From Kangiella sediminilitoris (GTDB taxonomy: Bacteria; Pseudomonadota; Gammaproteobacteria; Enterobacterales; Kangiellaceae), in NCBI RefSeq assembly GCF_001708405.1, contig NZ_CP012418.1, forward strand, positions 2,232,001-2,296,000: DNA of 64,000 nucleotides. Reading direction: 5' to 3'. The translations under genes were made by a program, and so were the position numbers. Shown piece by piece: positions 41,149 through 50,583 of the stretch; positions within the stretch are counted from its first letter, which is position 1; the number at the start of each line of letters is the position of its first letter. The notes under the pieces were generated by a model, which did no database searches, had not been told where the DNA came from, and was given only the letters and a program-made list of their open reading frames with translations.

Positions 41149-42456
41149 GTGTTTGACTCAATAAGGAGCTTTTTTAGCAGGTCATCAGAGAAAGAAAACA
41201 GGCAGTCATCTGCACCACGTCCTGTGGTCTCACATAAATTTGAAAAGAAAAAAATTCCCGTATCCAGGTTGGCTATGGGTATGACGGTTGTTCAACTTGA
41301 TCGCCCATGGACAGATGTTCCAGTTCAATTTCAGGAAGTCACTCTATCTTCAGAAGATGATATCCGTATGCTCAAGAAATACTGTCAGCATGTCTATATT
41401 GACCACCACTCATATACCACCATTTATGCCGATCAGCTACTCAGTCGCGAACGTAGACCTATCTATAAGAAACCTGATCTTTCCCCCAAAGAAGCCAGTC
41501 AAAGGTTAAGGGACGAGCTACCTAGGGCAAAGGCAACTTTTGACAGGTCCAGAAAACATATCGCCAAATTAATGCAGGATGTCCAGCACGACAGTAAAAT
41601 TGATATTGAAGGGTCTAAACAGATAGTGTCCAGCTGTGTTGACAGCATTTTAAATAATGAAACTGCTCTATTCTGGCTTTCTAAGATAAAACATCGCGAT
41701 GAATATACATCTGAGCATTGCGTTCGAGTAGGAATACTCGCCATTGCCTTTGGCAAGCATCTGCAACTTCCCAGGAAAGAGCTGGAGTTACTTGGAATGT
41801 GTGGCATTCTTCACGATGTAGGAAAAATGAAAGTCCCCCAACATATTCTCAATAAGCCTGGCAAACTGACCGATGACGAGTTCAAGATTTTGAAAGAACA
41901 TACTGTCCTGGGTTATGTCTTCCTACGGGAACACGGAGGCATTGATGAACAGGTTTGTACAGCTGCCTACAATCACCATGAAAGGATGCACGGTAATGGC
42001 TATCCTCGACAGCTAGAGCCTGAGTTACTTTCGCAATATGATCGCATTATAGCCATTATTGACAGTTACGACGCTATGATCAGTAATCGCTGTTACCGGA
42101 ACGGGATGTCTCCGTCCAAAGCACTCTCAGAATTATATAAAGGACAGGGAAAGCTGTACGACGACGAACTGATACAGCATTTTATCCAGATGGTTGGTGT
42201 CTACCCCGTTGGTAGTCTTGTTGAACTGAGCTCTGGACAGGTGGGAGTCGTCCTATCGGTTAACCCAGACAATAAACTCGCTCCGGTTGTTGAAATTATC
42301 ACCGATGCAAATAAACAACGAGTTAAACCGGTTGCCGTAGATTTATCAAAGCAACTCATCGATAAAACCGGTCAACCTCTAAAAATATTACATACCCTTG
42401 CAGACCACCAGGTTAACCTTGATTTTGAGGAATTCATACGAGCAGCCGCAGCCTAA
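41149..42456 (+). CDS. HD-GYP domain cyclic-di-GMP phosphodiesterase
   Basis: This protein likely hydrolyses cyclic di-GMP. The N-terminal region (to about residue 130) is a DUF3391-like domain. The HD-GYP domain follows with HCVRVGILA, ILHDVGKMKVP, the LKEHTVLGY His, and NHHERMHGNGYP, where the GYP signature is intact. I prefer the GTG at 41149 because GGAGG lies 7 bp upstream. An in-frame ATG at 41119 has no visible ribosome site and would add 10 residues. No membrane segment or receiver domain is seen. Confidence 0.92.
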   Translation: MFDSIRSFFSRSSEKENRQSSAPRPVVSHKFEKKKIPVSRLAMGMTVVQLDRPWTDVPVQFQEVTLSSEDDIRMLKKYCQHVYIDHHSYTTIYADQLLSRERRPIYKKPDLSPKEASQRLRDELPRAKATFDRSRKHIAKLMQDVQHDSKIDIEGSKQIVSSCVDSILNNETALFWLSKIKHRDEYTSEHCVRVGILAIAFGKHLQLPRKELELLGMCGILHDVGKMKVPQHILNKPGKLTDDEFKILKEHTVLGYVFLREHGGIDEQVCTAAYNHHERMHGNGYPRQLEPELLSQYDRIIAIIDSYDAMISNRCYRNGMSPSKALSELYKGQGKLYDDELIQHFIQMVGVYPVGSLVELSSGQVGVVLSVNPDNKLAPVVEIITDANKQRVKPVAVDLSKQLIDKTGQPLKILHTLADHQVNLDFEEFIRAAAA

Positions 42457-42526
42457 ACCTTAAGGTCTATTTGTATTTATGGCAGCTTTACCCTAGAGTT
42501 GTTATATCCTTAAAAAGTTTTCACTG

Positions 42527-43531
42527 ATGATGTCGACAAATTCCATTCAGACAACCCAATATAAAGCCCCTTTTGGGTGTAGCAACGAACATTTTCAATC
42601 GCTTTTAGCGACCTTTAAATTACGTCGTAACAATTTAAAGAAACAAGCTCACACTATGCTATTAAATAGTGAAGAGCGGATTATTGAATGCGAAGATGGT
42701 ATCAAGCTTCAGAGCTTTTATACTCCTGCGGCCTCTTCTGAGGCCCCCTTAGCTATACTTATTCATGGCTGGGAAGGAAGCCATGAATCTCTATACCAGC
42801 TATCTACTGCCAATACCCTTTACCATCTTGGCTTTTCTATTATTCGACTTAATCTTCGTGATCACGGAACCAGTCATCACCTTAATGCGGAGCTTTTCCA
42901 CTCAAACCGTCTGGATGAAGTCGTTCAGGCTGTTGCCAGGATTGAGCAAGACTTTAAGCCGAGCAAGCTTTTACTCTGTGGATTTTCCCTTGGTGGCAAC
43001 TTTGCACTGAGAGTGACAAATCGTGCAAAGCAGGCTGGTATTTCATTAACCAAAACGATTGCCGTCTGTCCGGCACTCGACCCCGCTGACATTCTTATAA
43101 AGCTCGAAACAAGCTTTTCACTTTACATGAAATATTTTATGCATAAATGGAAACGCTCGATTCGAAAAAAGCAGGAGCTGTTCCCTGATCTGTATGATCT
43201 CGAAGAAGATCTTCAGACGGACTCGATGCGCGACCTGACGGAGAAGCTTGTTCAATATTATGGCGATTACCAAACCATTAACGATTACTTTGACGGTTAC
43301 AATATTTGTGGCGACAGACTGGCTCAGATTGACACCCCAACGACCATTCTAATGAGCAAAGACGATCCTATTATTGATTACCAGGGGATTTATACTTTAC
43401 CCGAAACACCGTACATAAAGCGCTATTTGACAGAGCATGGGGGACACTGTGGCTACATTAAAAATTATAAACTTGATAGCTGGATAGACGATTTTATCAA
43501 AGAACAGTCCCTTTCTTTACTTCAGGATTGA
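42527..43531 (+). CDS. YheT-like alpha/beta hydrolase
   Basis: This is a cytoplasmic alpha/beta hydrolase resembling the YheT/ABHD family. The segments IHGWEGSHES, RLNLRDHGTS, the nucleophile elbow CGFSLGGNFALR, the acid SKDDPIID and the His in EHGGHCGYIK are in order. The 334 residues match the family. The substrate is unknown; esters are expected. It lies 70 bp after the HD-GYP gene and ends in a strong terminator. Confidence 0.87.
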   Translation: MMSTNSIQTTQYKAPFGCSNEHFQSLLATFKLRRNNLKKQAHTMLLNSEERIIECEDGIKLQSFYTPAASSEAPLAILIHGWEGSHESLYQLSTANTLYHLGFSIIRLNLRDHGTSHHLNAELFHSNRLDEVVQAVARIEQDFKPSKLLLCGFSLGGNFALRVTNRAKQAGISLTKTIAVCPALDPADILIKLETSFSLYMKYFMHKWKRSIRKKQELFPDLYDLEEDLQTDSMRDLTEKLVQYYGDYQTINDYFDGYNICGDRLAQIDTPTTILMSKDDPIIDYQGIYTLPETPYIKRYLTEHGGHCGYIKNYKLDSWIDDFIKEQSLSLLQD

Positions 43532-43563
43532 TCAAAAAAGCCACCCGAGGGTGGCTTTTTTGA
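43531..43563. terminator. Bidirectional terminator
   Basis: GCCACC-CGAG-GGTGGC (43540-43555) is flanked by an A-run and a T-run of six each. It serves the hydrolase on the plus strand and the convergent secreted-protein gene on the minus strand. Confidence 0.93.
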
Positions 43564-43577
43564 TTTTACAGTACTGA

Positions 43578-44387
43578 CTAATTAAGCGCAGCTAGCTCAA
43601 TACGTGCTGAAGCACCGTATAAATGCTTTGCATCACCTTCCACATTACCTTTCGGATCAACTGTTGGCCACAAGCTTCTCAGTTCCATCAACCAGTTCTT
43701 GGTCGACTCAATATCAGAAGCAGCCTGCATTTTCTGTTCATCACTTAATTGTTCAAGCCGCTGTATTGCAATTTCAGTGAATCCGTAGGCATCCTGATAC
43801 TCATGAACATTCACTACTTCTCCTGACTTTACGCCAATAGCATACTCGTCAGCCGCAGTGCGAATCATTTGACTGATACTCAGCAGAGCCTCTTTCGCTG
43901 TACGATCTTCCATCTGTTCACTTTTTGATATTGCCGCTACTAAGTGTCGATAGGCAGACTCGACAGCCTTATCACCTTCCTCATTATTTACAGCATCGGC
44001 TAATACGCTTAGCTCATCAGCAAAACCTTCGACACCGCGAGCTTTAAATACCGGTGCCAGACCTGCATATAACTCATCCTCTGGATGTTTCATATGAGTT
44101 TTTGCCATGGCCAGATGACCTTCTCGATATAATTTCATTCCGACCCATAGATGACCACGAATTAGTCCTAAACGAGCCAGATAGGCAGAGTTATCGGTAC
44201 GTAAATCAACCTTAGCGCTACCTTCACCCTCACCTTCACCACCTTCTCCTTCGCCCATCGAAGAAAAGCTTACAACAGTCGAAGTGACCGGGGTTACTGT
44301 CAAATTATCGCTGGGCTGCGCTGCGACACTCGTAGCGATTAAGGCAGAGCCTACACCTGCCCAAACTTTACGTTTCTCAAACATCAA
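43578..44387 (-). CDS. Uncharacterised secreted protein with Gly-Glu repeat, iron-linked context
   Basis: I cannot assign a function. Residues 1-23 form a signal peptide ending VAAQ. A run GEGEGGEGEGEG lies at residues 45-56, followed by a largely helical domain. Notable motifs are GHLWVGMKLYREG (78-90), AKTHMKHPEDE (95-105) and EYAIGVKSGEVVNVHEY (181-197). From memory, the last motif recalls a region of FTR1-type iron-permease proteins; this is a weak resemblance. The gene is divergent from a PiuC-type hydroxylase with a Fur-box-like site between them. An envelope role under iron control is inferred. Confidence 0.8.
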   Translation of the reverse strand: MMFEKRKVWAGVGSALIATSVAAQPSDNLTVTPVTSTVVSFSSMGEGEGGEGEGEGSAKVDLRTDNSAYLARLGLIRGHLWVGMKLYREGHLAMAKTHMKHPEDELYAGLAPVFKARGVEGFADELSVLADAVNNEEGDKAVESAYRHLVAAISKSEQMEDRTAKEALLSISQMIRTAADEYAIGVKSGEVVNVHEYQDAYGFTEIAIQRLEQLSDEQKMQAASDIESTKNWLMELRSLWPTVDPKGNVEGDAKHLYGASARIELAALN

Positions 44388-44432
44388 ATTACCTTATTTC
44401 AATAAAGTTGCTATACTGGCTATGATTTCACA

Positions 44433-44451
44433 AATGCGAATAATTCTCAAT
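44433..44451. promoter_or_regulatory. Fur-box-like operator between divergent genes
   Basis: The core TGCGAATAATTCTCA (44435-44449) matches the two-heptamer Fur model TGATAAT-N-ATTATCA at 11 of 14 positions, and the common TGAGAAT variant at all but one position. It lies 46 bp before the minus gene start and 31 bp before the plus gene start, so one site can control both. Confidence 0.65.
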
Positions 44452-44481
44452 AATAAAATCGGTAAGGACTGACTAAAACTC

Positions 44482-45138
44482 ATGATTTTACATATCGAGC
44501 ACGCTATCGAAGGTGGCACACTGGAGGCCATCGTCGAGACCATCAAAAAGTATGACTTTTTAGATGGTTTAGAAACCGCCGGACGAGCCGCTAAGGAAGT
44601 TAAACGAAACCAGCAACTTCGACTAGAAGGAGAGCAACCAGCTGCGCTCCGACTGTTGCTCAACCATCTCCAACAAAATAACCTGGTACAATCTGCAGCT
44701 CTACCGCGGTCATATACCAATATTATGGTTAATCGTTATCAGTCCGGGATGGAGTATGGCTTGCACGTCGACGACGCCCTAATGGGACATACCCGCACAG
44801 ACATTTCTTTTACCCTTGGACTGACACCTTCTGATAACTTCGAAGGAGGCGAGCTTGTTCTGGAGGATACGACGGGAGAGCGTAGTTGGAAACTCGGACA
44901 AGGCGAGCTTTTACTCTACCCCAGCCATTACCTCCACCGGGTAAACCCTGTGAAAACTGGAGAACGTCTCGCTATGGTTGGCTGGATCCAGAGTCATATA
45001 CGCGACAGTCAGCAACGGGAGATGTTGTTCGATTTGAAGTGCTCCATGTCCGAAGAGTTTGAGCAACGTGGCAAAACTACCCAATACGATAGGCTGAGCA
45101 AAACTTATAATAACCTTCTTCGGCATTGGGCTGAATAA
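44482..45138 (+). CDS. PiuC/YbiX-type Fe(II)/2-oxoglutarate dioxygenase
   Basis: This is a PKHD-type hydroxylase of the PiuC/YbiX family, whose genes often sit beside TonB-dependent siderophore receptors. The metal triad is His95-Asp97 (GLHVDDA) and His152 (LHRVNPV), with Arg162 (GERLAMVGW) as the 2-oxoglutarate ligand. The 218 residues match the family. No receptor gene is adjacent. The natural substrate of the family is unknown. The Fur-box-like site upstream fits iron repression. Confidence 0.93.
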   Translation: MILHIEHAIEGGTLEAIVETIKKYDFLDGLETAGRAAKEVKRNQQLRLEGEQPAALRLLLNHLQQNNLVQSAALPRSYTNIMVNRYQSGMEYGLHVDDALMGHTRTDISFTLGLTPSDNFEGGELVLEDTTGERSWKLGQGELLLYPSHYLHRVNPVKTGERLAMVGWIQSHIRDSQQREMLFDLKCSMSEEFEQRGKTTQYDRLSKTYNNLLRHWAE

Positions 45139-45156
45139 ACTCAAGCCAGCCAGCAT

Positions 45157-45183
45157 AAAAAACCGCCCGAAGGCGGTTTTTTT
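45157..45183. terminator. Bidirectional terminator between hydroxylase and ctaE
   Basis: AACCGCC-CGAA-GGCGGTT (45161-45178) with flanking A- and T-runs ends the convergent hydroxylase and cytochrome oxidase transcripts. Confidence 0.92.
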
Positions 45184-45205
45184 AAAGTGTTTCCAGAATC
45201 GCTGC

Positions 45206-46099
45206 TTATAGGATATAAACAAAGATAAATAGGAATACCCAAACCACGTCGACAAAGTGCCAGTACCAGGCACCTGCTTCATAAGCGAAGTGATCTTTTG
45301 GCGTGAAGTGGCCTTTGGCACAACGTAGCGTCATCACAATCAAGAAGATTGTACCGACCGTCACGTGCATACCGTGGAAGCCTGTCAACATAAAGAATGT
45401 TGAACCATAGAAACCACTGCCTAGCGTTAAGCCCATTTCCTGATAGGCGTGCATATACTCCCAAACCTGCAGGCCTAAGAAGATACAACCTAGCGCAGCT
45501 GTGATAGCAGTAAAAAGGATCAACGTAGGACGATTTTTTTCGAGTAATGCGTGGTGAGCAATGGTCAATGTGAAAGACGAGAATAACAGGATTGCCGTAT
45601 TAATCGCAGGCAAGCCCCAAGCTCCCATAGCTTCCCATGTTGTAGGATAACCGTTGTCCAACTCACCTGGGTTAGAGGTGAATGGCCAGCCCGGGATCCA
45701 CTCTGGGTATAGATACTCATGGGTCGCAGCATTGTTACCCGCACCGCCTAACCACTCCATAACCAATACACGGCCATAGAATAATGCGCCGAAGAAGGCA
45801 GCGAAGAACATCACTTCTGATGTAATGAACCAGATCATACCTTGACGGAATGAACGGCTCATTTGTGCGCTATATAAACCATCATGCGATTCACGGATAG
45901 TCGCCGACCACCACGTGTATAGCATCCCGGTCAAAACAATCAATCCCAAGTATAGGATATAACCTTCAGGGTAATTGCCTTGAACCATATGACCAGCACC
46001 GAATGCTGTTAATAACAGACCAATTGAGCCGATAAACGGCAGCTTGCTCTGCTCTGGTACATAATACTTTTCGTATTCTGTATTTTGTTGTTCACTCAT
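45206..46099 (-). CDS. ctaE: Cytochrome c oxidase subunit III
   Basis: Subunit III stabilises the aa3 oxidase core and its proton uptake. The 297 residues have seven helices. FITSEVMFFAAFFGALF and FHGMHVTVGTIFLI are conserved, and the end WYWHFVDVVWVFLFIFVY is characteristic. It is the last gene of the ctaC-ctaD-ctaG-ctaE operon. Confidence 0.97.
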   Translation of the reverse strand: MSEQQNTEYEKYYVPEQSKLPFIGSIGLLLTAFGAGHMVQGNYPEGYILYLGLIVLTGMLYTWWSATIRESHDGLYSAQMSRSFRQGMIWFITSEVMFFAAFFGALFYGRVLVMEWLGGAGNNAATHEYLYPEWIPGWPFTSNPGELDNGYPTTWEAMGAWGLPAINTAILLFSSFTLTIAHHALLEKNRPTLILFTAITAALGCIFLGLQVWEYMHAYQEMGLTLGSGFYGSTFFMLTGFHGMHVTVGTIFLIVMTLRCAKGHFTPKDHFAYEAGAWYWHFVDVVWVFLFIFVYIL

Positions 46100-46128
46100 A
46101 TTAATGTCTCCGTTAAAGACGTCGCCAG

Positions 46129-46686
46129 CTACTCAGCGGCTGCTAATGATTCATCATCTGGGGTCACGTTATGCAAAGTATAGGCTAACGTGATGGTATC
46201 GTAACGCGCCGGAATATCTTTATCGATAAAGAAACGCATCGGCATTTCTTCGCTTTGCCCAGCGGCCAGCGTCTGCTGATTAAAGCAGAAGCACTCAGTT
46301 TTATTAAAGTACTGAGCCGTTAAATTTGGAGAGAAGCTAGGGATAGCCTGCCCCACCATTTTATTACCCGTATGATTTTTTACTTCAAAATAGACTTCAT
46401 ACTCTTTGCCGGGGTGAACTCTAACCTCAGTTTTCACTGGACGGAAATCCCACGGCATATCCGTTTTATTAATGGTCATGAACTGAACAGTAATTTCGCG
46501 ACTCATGTCCGCTTCCTGCTCTTCATAGACCGCCAGACCATTGGACTTACCGTTAAGCCCAGTAATCTGACAAAAAACGTCGTACAAAGGAACCATAGCA
46601 AAGCCAAAAGCAACCATGATAACGACCACTACGACTAATTTCTTAGTCATAATTTTGTTTTCATTTTTTACTTGCTCTTGGCTCAT
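46129..46686 (-). CDS. ctaG: Cytochrome c oxidase assembly protein Cox11
   Basis: Cox11 delivers copper to the CuB site of subunit I. A single N-terminal helix (residues 16-34) anchors a periplasmic domain. The copper-binding motif is NKTECFCFNQQTL, and the conserved PVYDVFCQ-like VPLYDVFCQITG is present. It lies between ctaD and ctaE, 29 bp before ctaE. Confidence 0.96.
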   Translation of the reverse strand: MSQEQVKNENKIMTKKLVVVVVIMVAFGFAMVPLYDVFCQITGLNGKSNGLAVYEEQEADMSREITVQFMTINKTDMPWDFRPVKTEVRVHPGKEYEVYFEVKNHTGNKMVGQAIPSFSPNLTAQYFNKTECFCFNQQTLAAGQSEEMPMRFFIDKDIPARYDTITLAYTLHNVTPDDESLAAAE

Positions 46687-46747
46687 CGCTTTTAACCTCT
46701 GTTACGTCTTAGCAACTTTTCTTAAAAACTTGCTGTTCAAGTTCCAA

Positions 46748-48307
46748 TTAGTCGATCTTAGGCGGCGTATCGAACGAGTGATACGGCGCTGGTGAAGGCA
46801 TGTGAGTAAACTCAAGACCTTCAGCACCTTCCCATACTTGGTCAGTCGCCTTCTCACCTTTCTTAAGGATACATGCCTTAATCAGGATCCAAGCAAATAG
46901 AAGCTGCATTAAACCAAGACCGAATGCACCGATACTCGACCACATGTTGAAGTCTGAGTACATGATCGCATAGTCAGGAACTCGACGCTGCATGCCCGCA
47001 AGACCAGAGAAGTGCATTGGGAAGAACGTCAAGTTAACAAATACGATTGATAACCAGAAGTGTACTTTCGCCAGCTTCTCGTCATACATACGTCCAGTCC
47101 ACTTAGGTAACCAGTAGTAAACCGCAGCCATCGTACCGAAAATTGCACCCGGGAATAATACATAGTGGAAGTGTGCCACAACGAAATACGTATCGTGGTA
47201 CTGCCAGTCAACCGGAGTCATCGCCAACATTACGCCAGAGAAACCACCGATAGTGAACAGAATCACGAATGCCAGAGCATAAAGCATTGGTGTTTCATAT
47301 GTGATCGAACCCTGCCACATGGTCGCAACCCAGTTGAATACTTTCACACCGGTTGGAACTGCAATCAGCATGGTTGCAATCATAAAGAACAATTCACCCT
47401 GTACCGGCATACCCACTGTAAACATGTGGTGAGCCCATACGATGAACGATAGGAATGCAATTGACGCCGTCGCGTAAACCATTGAAGAATAACCAAACAG
47501 TTTCTTACGAGCGAAAGTCGGGATAATCGCCGAAGCAATACCGAACGCTGGTAAGATCATGATGTAAACTTCTGGGTGACCGAAGAACCAGAATACGTGC
47601 TGGAATAATACTGGATCACCACCACCTGCCGCGTCGAAGAACGACGTGCCGAAGTGACGGTCAGTCAACATCATTGTAACCGCGCCCGCAAGTACCGGCA
47701 TAACCATGACAAGCAAGAATGCAGTAATCAACCAGGTCCATACGAAAAGAGGCATCTTCATCAACGTCATGCCCGGTGCGCGCATGTTGAACACCGTTAC
47801 GATTACGTTAATAGCACCCATGATGGATGAGATACCCATCAAGTGAACACCAAAGATAAAGAAGTCAGTCGATGGAGGACCATAGGTCGTAGAAAGAGGC
47901 GCATAGAACGTCCAACCGAAGTTAGGAGCACCACCTTCCATGAATAATGATGAAAGCAACAAGCCAAAGGCTGCTGGAAGGATCCAGAAGCTCCAGTTGT
48001 TCATACGTGGTAGAGCCATATCAGGCGCACCAATCATCATAGGAATCAACCAGTTAGCCAAACCAACAGTTGCAGGCATCACGGCACCAAATACCATGAT
48101 TAAACCATGCAATGTAGTCATCTGGTTAAAGAAGTTTGGTTCAACAAACTGCAAGCCTGGTTGGAAAAGCTCGGCACGGATAACCATAGCCATGCCACCA
48201 CCAATCAAGAACATGATGAACGAGAACACCAGGTACATAGTACCGATGTCCTTGTGGTTGGTCGTAAACAACCAGCGAGAAATACCTTTTGGTTTATGGT
48301 CAGCCAT
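46748..48307 (-). CDS. ctaD: Cytochrome c oxidase subunit I
   Basis: This is the catalytic haem-copper subunit. It has 519 residues and twelve helices. The haem a and CuB ligands are visible in [29 protein letters not shown] (with the His-Tyr crosslink pair) and [14 protein letters not shown]. The Glu in GHPEVYI indicates an A1-type D-channel oxidase. It starts 2 bp after ctaC. Confidence 0.98.
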   Translation of the reverse strand: MADHKPKGISRWLFTTNHKDIGTMYLVFSFIMFLIGGGMAMVIRAELFQPGLQFVEPNFFNQMTTLHGLIMVFGAVMPATVGLANWLIPMMIGAPDMALPRMNNWSFWILPAAFGLLLSSLFMEGGAPNFGWTFYAPLSTTYGPPSTDFFIFGVHLMGISSIMGAINVIVTVFNMRAPGMTLMKMPLFVWTWLITAFLLVMVMPVLAGAVTMMLTDRHFGTSFFDAAGGGDPVLFQHVFWFFGHPEVYIMILPAFGIASAIIPTFARKKLFGYSSMVYATASIAFLSFIVWAHHMFTVGMPVQGELFFMIATMLIAVPTGVKVFNWVATMWQGSITYETPMLYALAFVILFTIGGFSGVMLAMTPVDWQYHDTYFVVAHFHYVLFPGAIFGTMAAVYYWLPKWTGRMYDEKLAKVHFWLSIVFVNLTFFPMHFSGLAGMQRRVPDYAIMYSDFNMWSSIGAFGLGLMQLLFAWILIKACILKKGEKATDQVWEGAEGLEFTHMPSPAPYHSFDTPPKID

Positions 48308-48309
48308 GA

Positions 48310-49482
48310 TTACTCCCCTCCACCATTTTTAATGTCGTGAATTTCCTGAGGCTGAACTTTCTCACCAGTGTCATTACCCCAAGCGTTACGCTCATAAGTA
48401 ATAATCGCTGCGATTTCAGCTTCAGTTAGCTGGTTACCAAACGCCTGCATTGCTGTACCAGAAACACCGTTTATTACGATATCAATGTGCTTAGCCATGC
48501 TGCCTTCGCCAGTAACGACTTCAGTACCAACCAGCGATGGGAATGGACCATTACCCTCACCGTTAGGCATGTGACAAGACGCACAGTACTTGTTGTATGC
48601 GGCTTCACCCTCTGCCATTAATTGACTCATAGTACGCTCATTCAGATCAGGACCAGCTTCTGCTTCAGCCACTTTCTCTGCGTACCAAGCGTCATATTCT
48701 GCTTGAGGAAGTACTTTTACGACGATAGGCATGAAGCCGTGGTCTTTACCACAAAGCTCAGCACACACACCGCGGTAAGTACCCGGCTCGTCAACTTTTG
48801 TCCATACTTCATTAATGAAGCCTGGAACTGCATCTTTTTTAACTGAGAAATCTGGTACCCAGAACGAGTGGATAACGTCATCAGCAGTAACTAAGAAACG
48901 TACCTTTGTATCAACTGGAATAACTAGCGGGTTATCCACTTCCAACAGGTAGTTTTCATCAGTAATTTCTGTACCAGAGAAGCCAGAACCAGAGTTCACG
49001 GATAAATCACGTGATTTTTGGTCCAGGTTCGAGAAGAAACTAACGTCATTTCCTAGGTTGTCATCACCATCGATGTACTTGTATTCCCATTTCCACTGAT
49101 AACCTTTAACCATCACAGTCAGCTCAGAGTTACTGGCATCTTCCATTTTGATTAACAGGCCTACAGCCGGAACGGCAAGCGCAATAAGGATGATAAAAGG
49201 AATCACAGTCCAGATAATTTCCACAGTTGTACTGTGCGAAAATTTAGCTGGGTTTGGATTCTTACTTTTACGATGCGCGAACATCGAATAGAACATTGCG
49301 CCGAAAGTGATAATACCGATAACTACACAGACCCAAATTACAATCATGTGCAGGTCGTAGACTTCTCTACTAATCTCGGTCACACCTTCACGCATGTTGT
49401 ACTTTAAATCGCCACCACAGCCACTCAACAATAATGCTGAGAACGAGGCAACAATCAAAGCCAATTTGCGGAACAATGACAT
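48310..49482 (-). CDS. ctaC: Cytochrome c oxidase subunit II fused to cytochrome c
   Basis: Subunit II receives electrons from cytochrome c through CuA. A lipoprotein-type signal (LLLSGCGG) precedes two membrane helices. The CuA domain has [16 protein letters not shown]. The last 95 residues form a class I cytochrome c domain with CASCH and a later Met, so this is a caa3-like form. The 390 residues fit that fusion. Upstream lie a 12-bp palindrome and a hairpin. Confidence 0.97.
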   Translation of the reverse strand: MSLFRKLALIVASFSALLLSGCGGDLKYNMREGVTEISREVYDLHMIVIWVCVVIGIITFGAMFYSMFAHRKSKNPNPAKFSHSTTVEIIWTVIPFIILIALAVPAVGLLIKMEDASNSELTVMVKGYQWKWEYKYIDGDDNLGNDVSFFSNLDQKSRDLSVNSGSGFSGTEITDENYLLEVDNPLVIPVDTKVRFLVTADDVIHSFWVPDFSVKKDAVPGFINEVWTKVDEPGTYRGVCAELCGKDHGFMPIVVKVLPQAEYDAWYAEKVAEAEAGPDLNERTMSQLMAEGEAAYNKYCASCHMPNGEGNGPFPSLVGTEVVTGEGSMAKHIDIVINGVSGTAMQAFGNQLTEAEIAAIITYERNAWGNDTGEKVQPQEIHDIKNGGGE

Positions 49483-49507
49483 GCTCTTCTCTCCACTTAA
49501 TATTTAC

Positions 49508-49519
49508 CCGCCTAGGCGG
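49508..49519. promoter_or_regulatory. 12-bp palindrome in ctaC leader
   Basis: CCGCCTAGGCGG is a perfect palindrome 26 bp upstream of ctaC. It could be an operator or a short RNA stem near the ribosome site. No known regulator motif is matched. Confidence 0.35.
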
Positions 49520-49548
49520 AACTTATTATTAAACAAAACATCCCAGAC

Positions 49549-49582
49549 ATTAAAAGGCCCGTTTCACCAACGAAACAGCCTT
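49549..49582 (-). terminator. Hairpin between anti-sigma-like gene and ctaC
   Basis: On the minus strand the arms AAGGC and GTTTC pair with GAAAC and GCCTT (49554-49582; small internal mismatch, 6-base loop), followed by TTAATG. It probably ends the sigma-factor operon. Only 66 bp remain before ctaC for a promoter, so it may instead act as an attenuator. Confidence 0.55.
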
Positions 49583-49689
49583 GCAATGACCTGGGTCAAA
49601 TTTTTAGGGTCGCCATTTTACTTGAGTAAACTCAGAAAAACTAGGTGATCTGCAATAAATCCTGACACTAAAAGCCAGATTTTCAGTGT

Positions 49690-50583
49690 TTAGAGTGCTT
49701 CAAGACGATCCTTCAAGGACTTATCAACGTCATAGTCCGGATAGTATTGTTTAAAATCCGACCATTTAGCCCTGGCAGCTTCCAAATCCTCTGCCTCTAG
49801 TGCCAGCCTGATCTCTTCAAGCCACTCTTCAGCGCTTAGAACGGGAGCTGGGGCGGAAATCTGGTTACCAGTCCCACTGCCTTCCTTTAAGGTACCTAAA
49901 TGATTAGCATCATCTTTTGCTTCGGTTTCAAGCTCAGTTCGTTTAATTCGAGAGCCTGTGACCACAATGGTCTCCACCTCAGATGTCTCCTGTGCAAAAT
50001 CAGCCAAAGCCGAATCTTCTGCCTTAGATTGAATCGCACTTGGTTCCGATTCCACCGGCTTTTGTTCGATTGATTTCTTTTGCACCATTTGCATTTCAGC
50101 TTCAGCCTCATGCCTTTCCTGCTCTTGACGCTGGCTCATAATGCGTTTTTCTTCAACGGCAATACGTGCAGCACTAACCTGAGCTGCATCCGCGCTTTCT
50201 TTTGCTTTTGCCGCTAGTTCAGCGTGTTTAGACGGTGTAGGAGCATCAGGTTTCATCGGCGCATGCTCAGCACTAACCTCCTCCGCATATGCCATCACCT
50301 CCACCTGGTTTTCACTACTGGCAATCGAGTCAGGGCTGTAATACCCCAGCTCAACCATAAAACGAGCAATACCAACCGTTACTAGCAGAGAGGCAGCAAT
50401 TGACACAGGCATCCGCAGTCGTTGCCACCAACTTTTGTCGCCAGCATCCTGCACCTCTACCTCTTCCTGAGCCATGGCCATAATCGAATCATCCAGCTCT
50501 GACGTTGTCGTTTCATTGCTGGCATTCTTATAAGCTCGGCCTATGTTTTTGTCTCGGTCTTGCTCGTTCATCTTATTACTCAT
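49690..50583 (-). CDS. Anti-sigma-factor-like membrane protein with TonB-box-like motif
   Basis: This likely controls the ECF sigma factor encoded just upstream (4-bp ATGA overlap). The cytoplasmic N-terminus (1-55) resembles the short helical region of sigma-linked membrane regulators (LDDSIMAMAQEE, WWQRLRMPVSIAAS). One membrane helix covers about residues 58-78. The periplasmic part is Ala/Glu-rich, and coiled at 120-170. TIVVTGSRIKR at 205-215 looks like the TonB-box/N-terminal motif of TonB-dependent receptors. A TPR-like end (EEIRLALEAEDLEAARAKW) follows. No zinc motif of classical anti-sigma factors is seen. Confidence 0.75.
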   Translation of the reverse strand: MSNKMNEQDRDKNIGRAYKNASNETTTSELDDSIMAMAQEEVEVQDAGDKSWWQRLRMPVSIAASLLVTVGIARFMVELGYYSPDSIASSENQVEVMAYAEEVSAEHAPMKPDAPTPSKHAELAAKAKESADAAQVSAARIAVEEKRIMSQRQEQERHEAEAEMQMVQKKSIEQKPVESEPSAIQSKAEDSALADFAQETSEVETIVVTGSRIKRTELETEAKDDANHLGTLKEGSGTGNQISAPAPVLSAEEWLEEIRLALEAEDLEAARAKWSDFKQYYPDYDVDKSLKDRLEAL

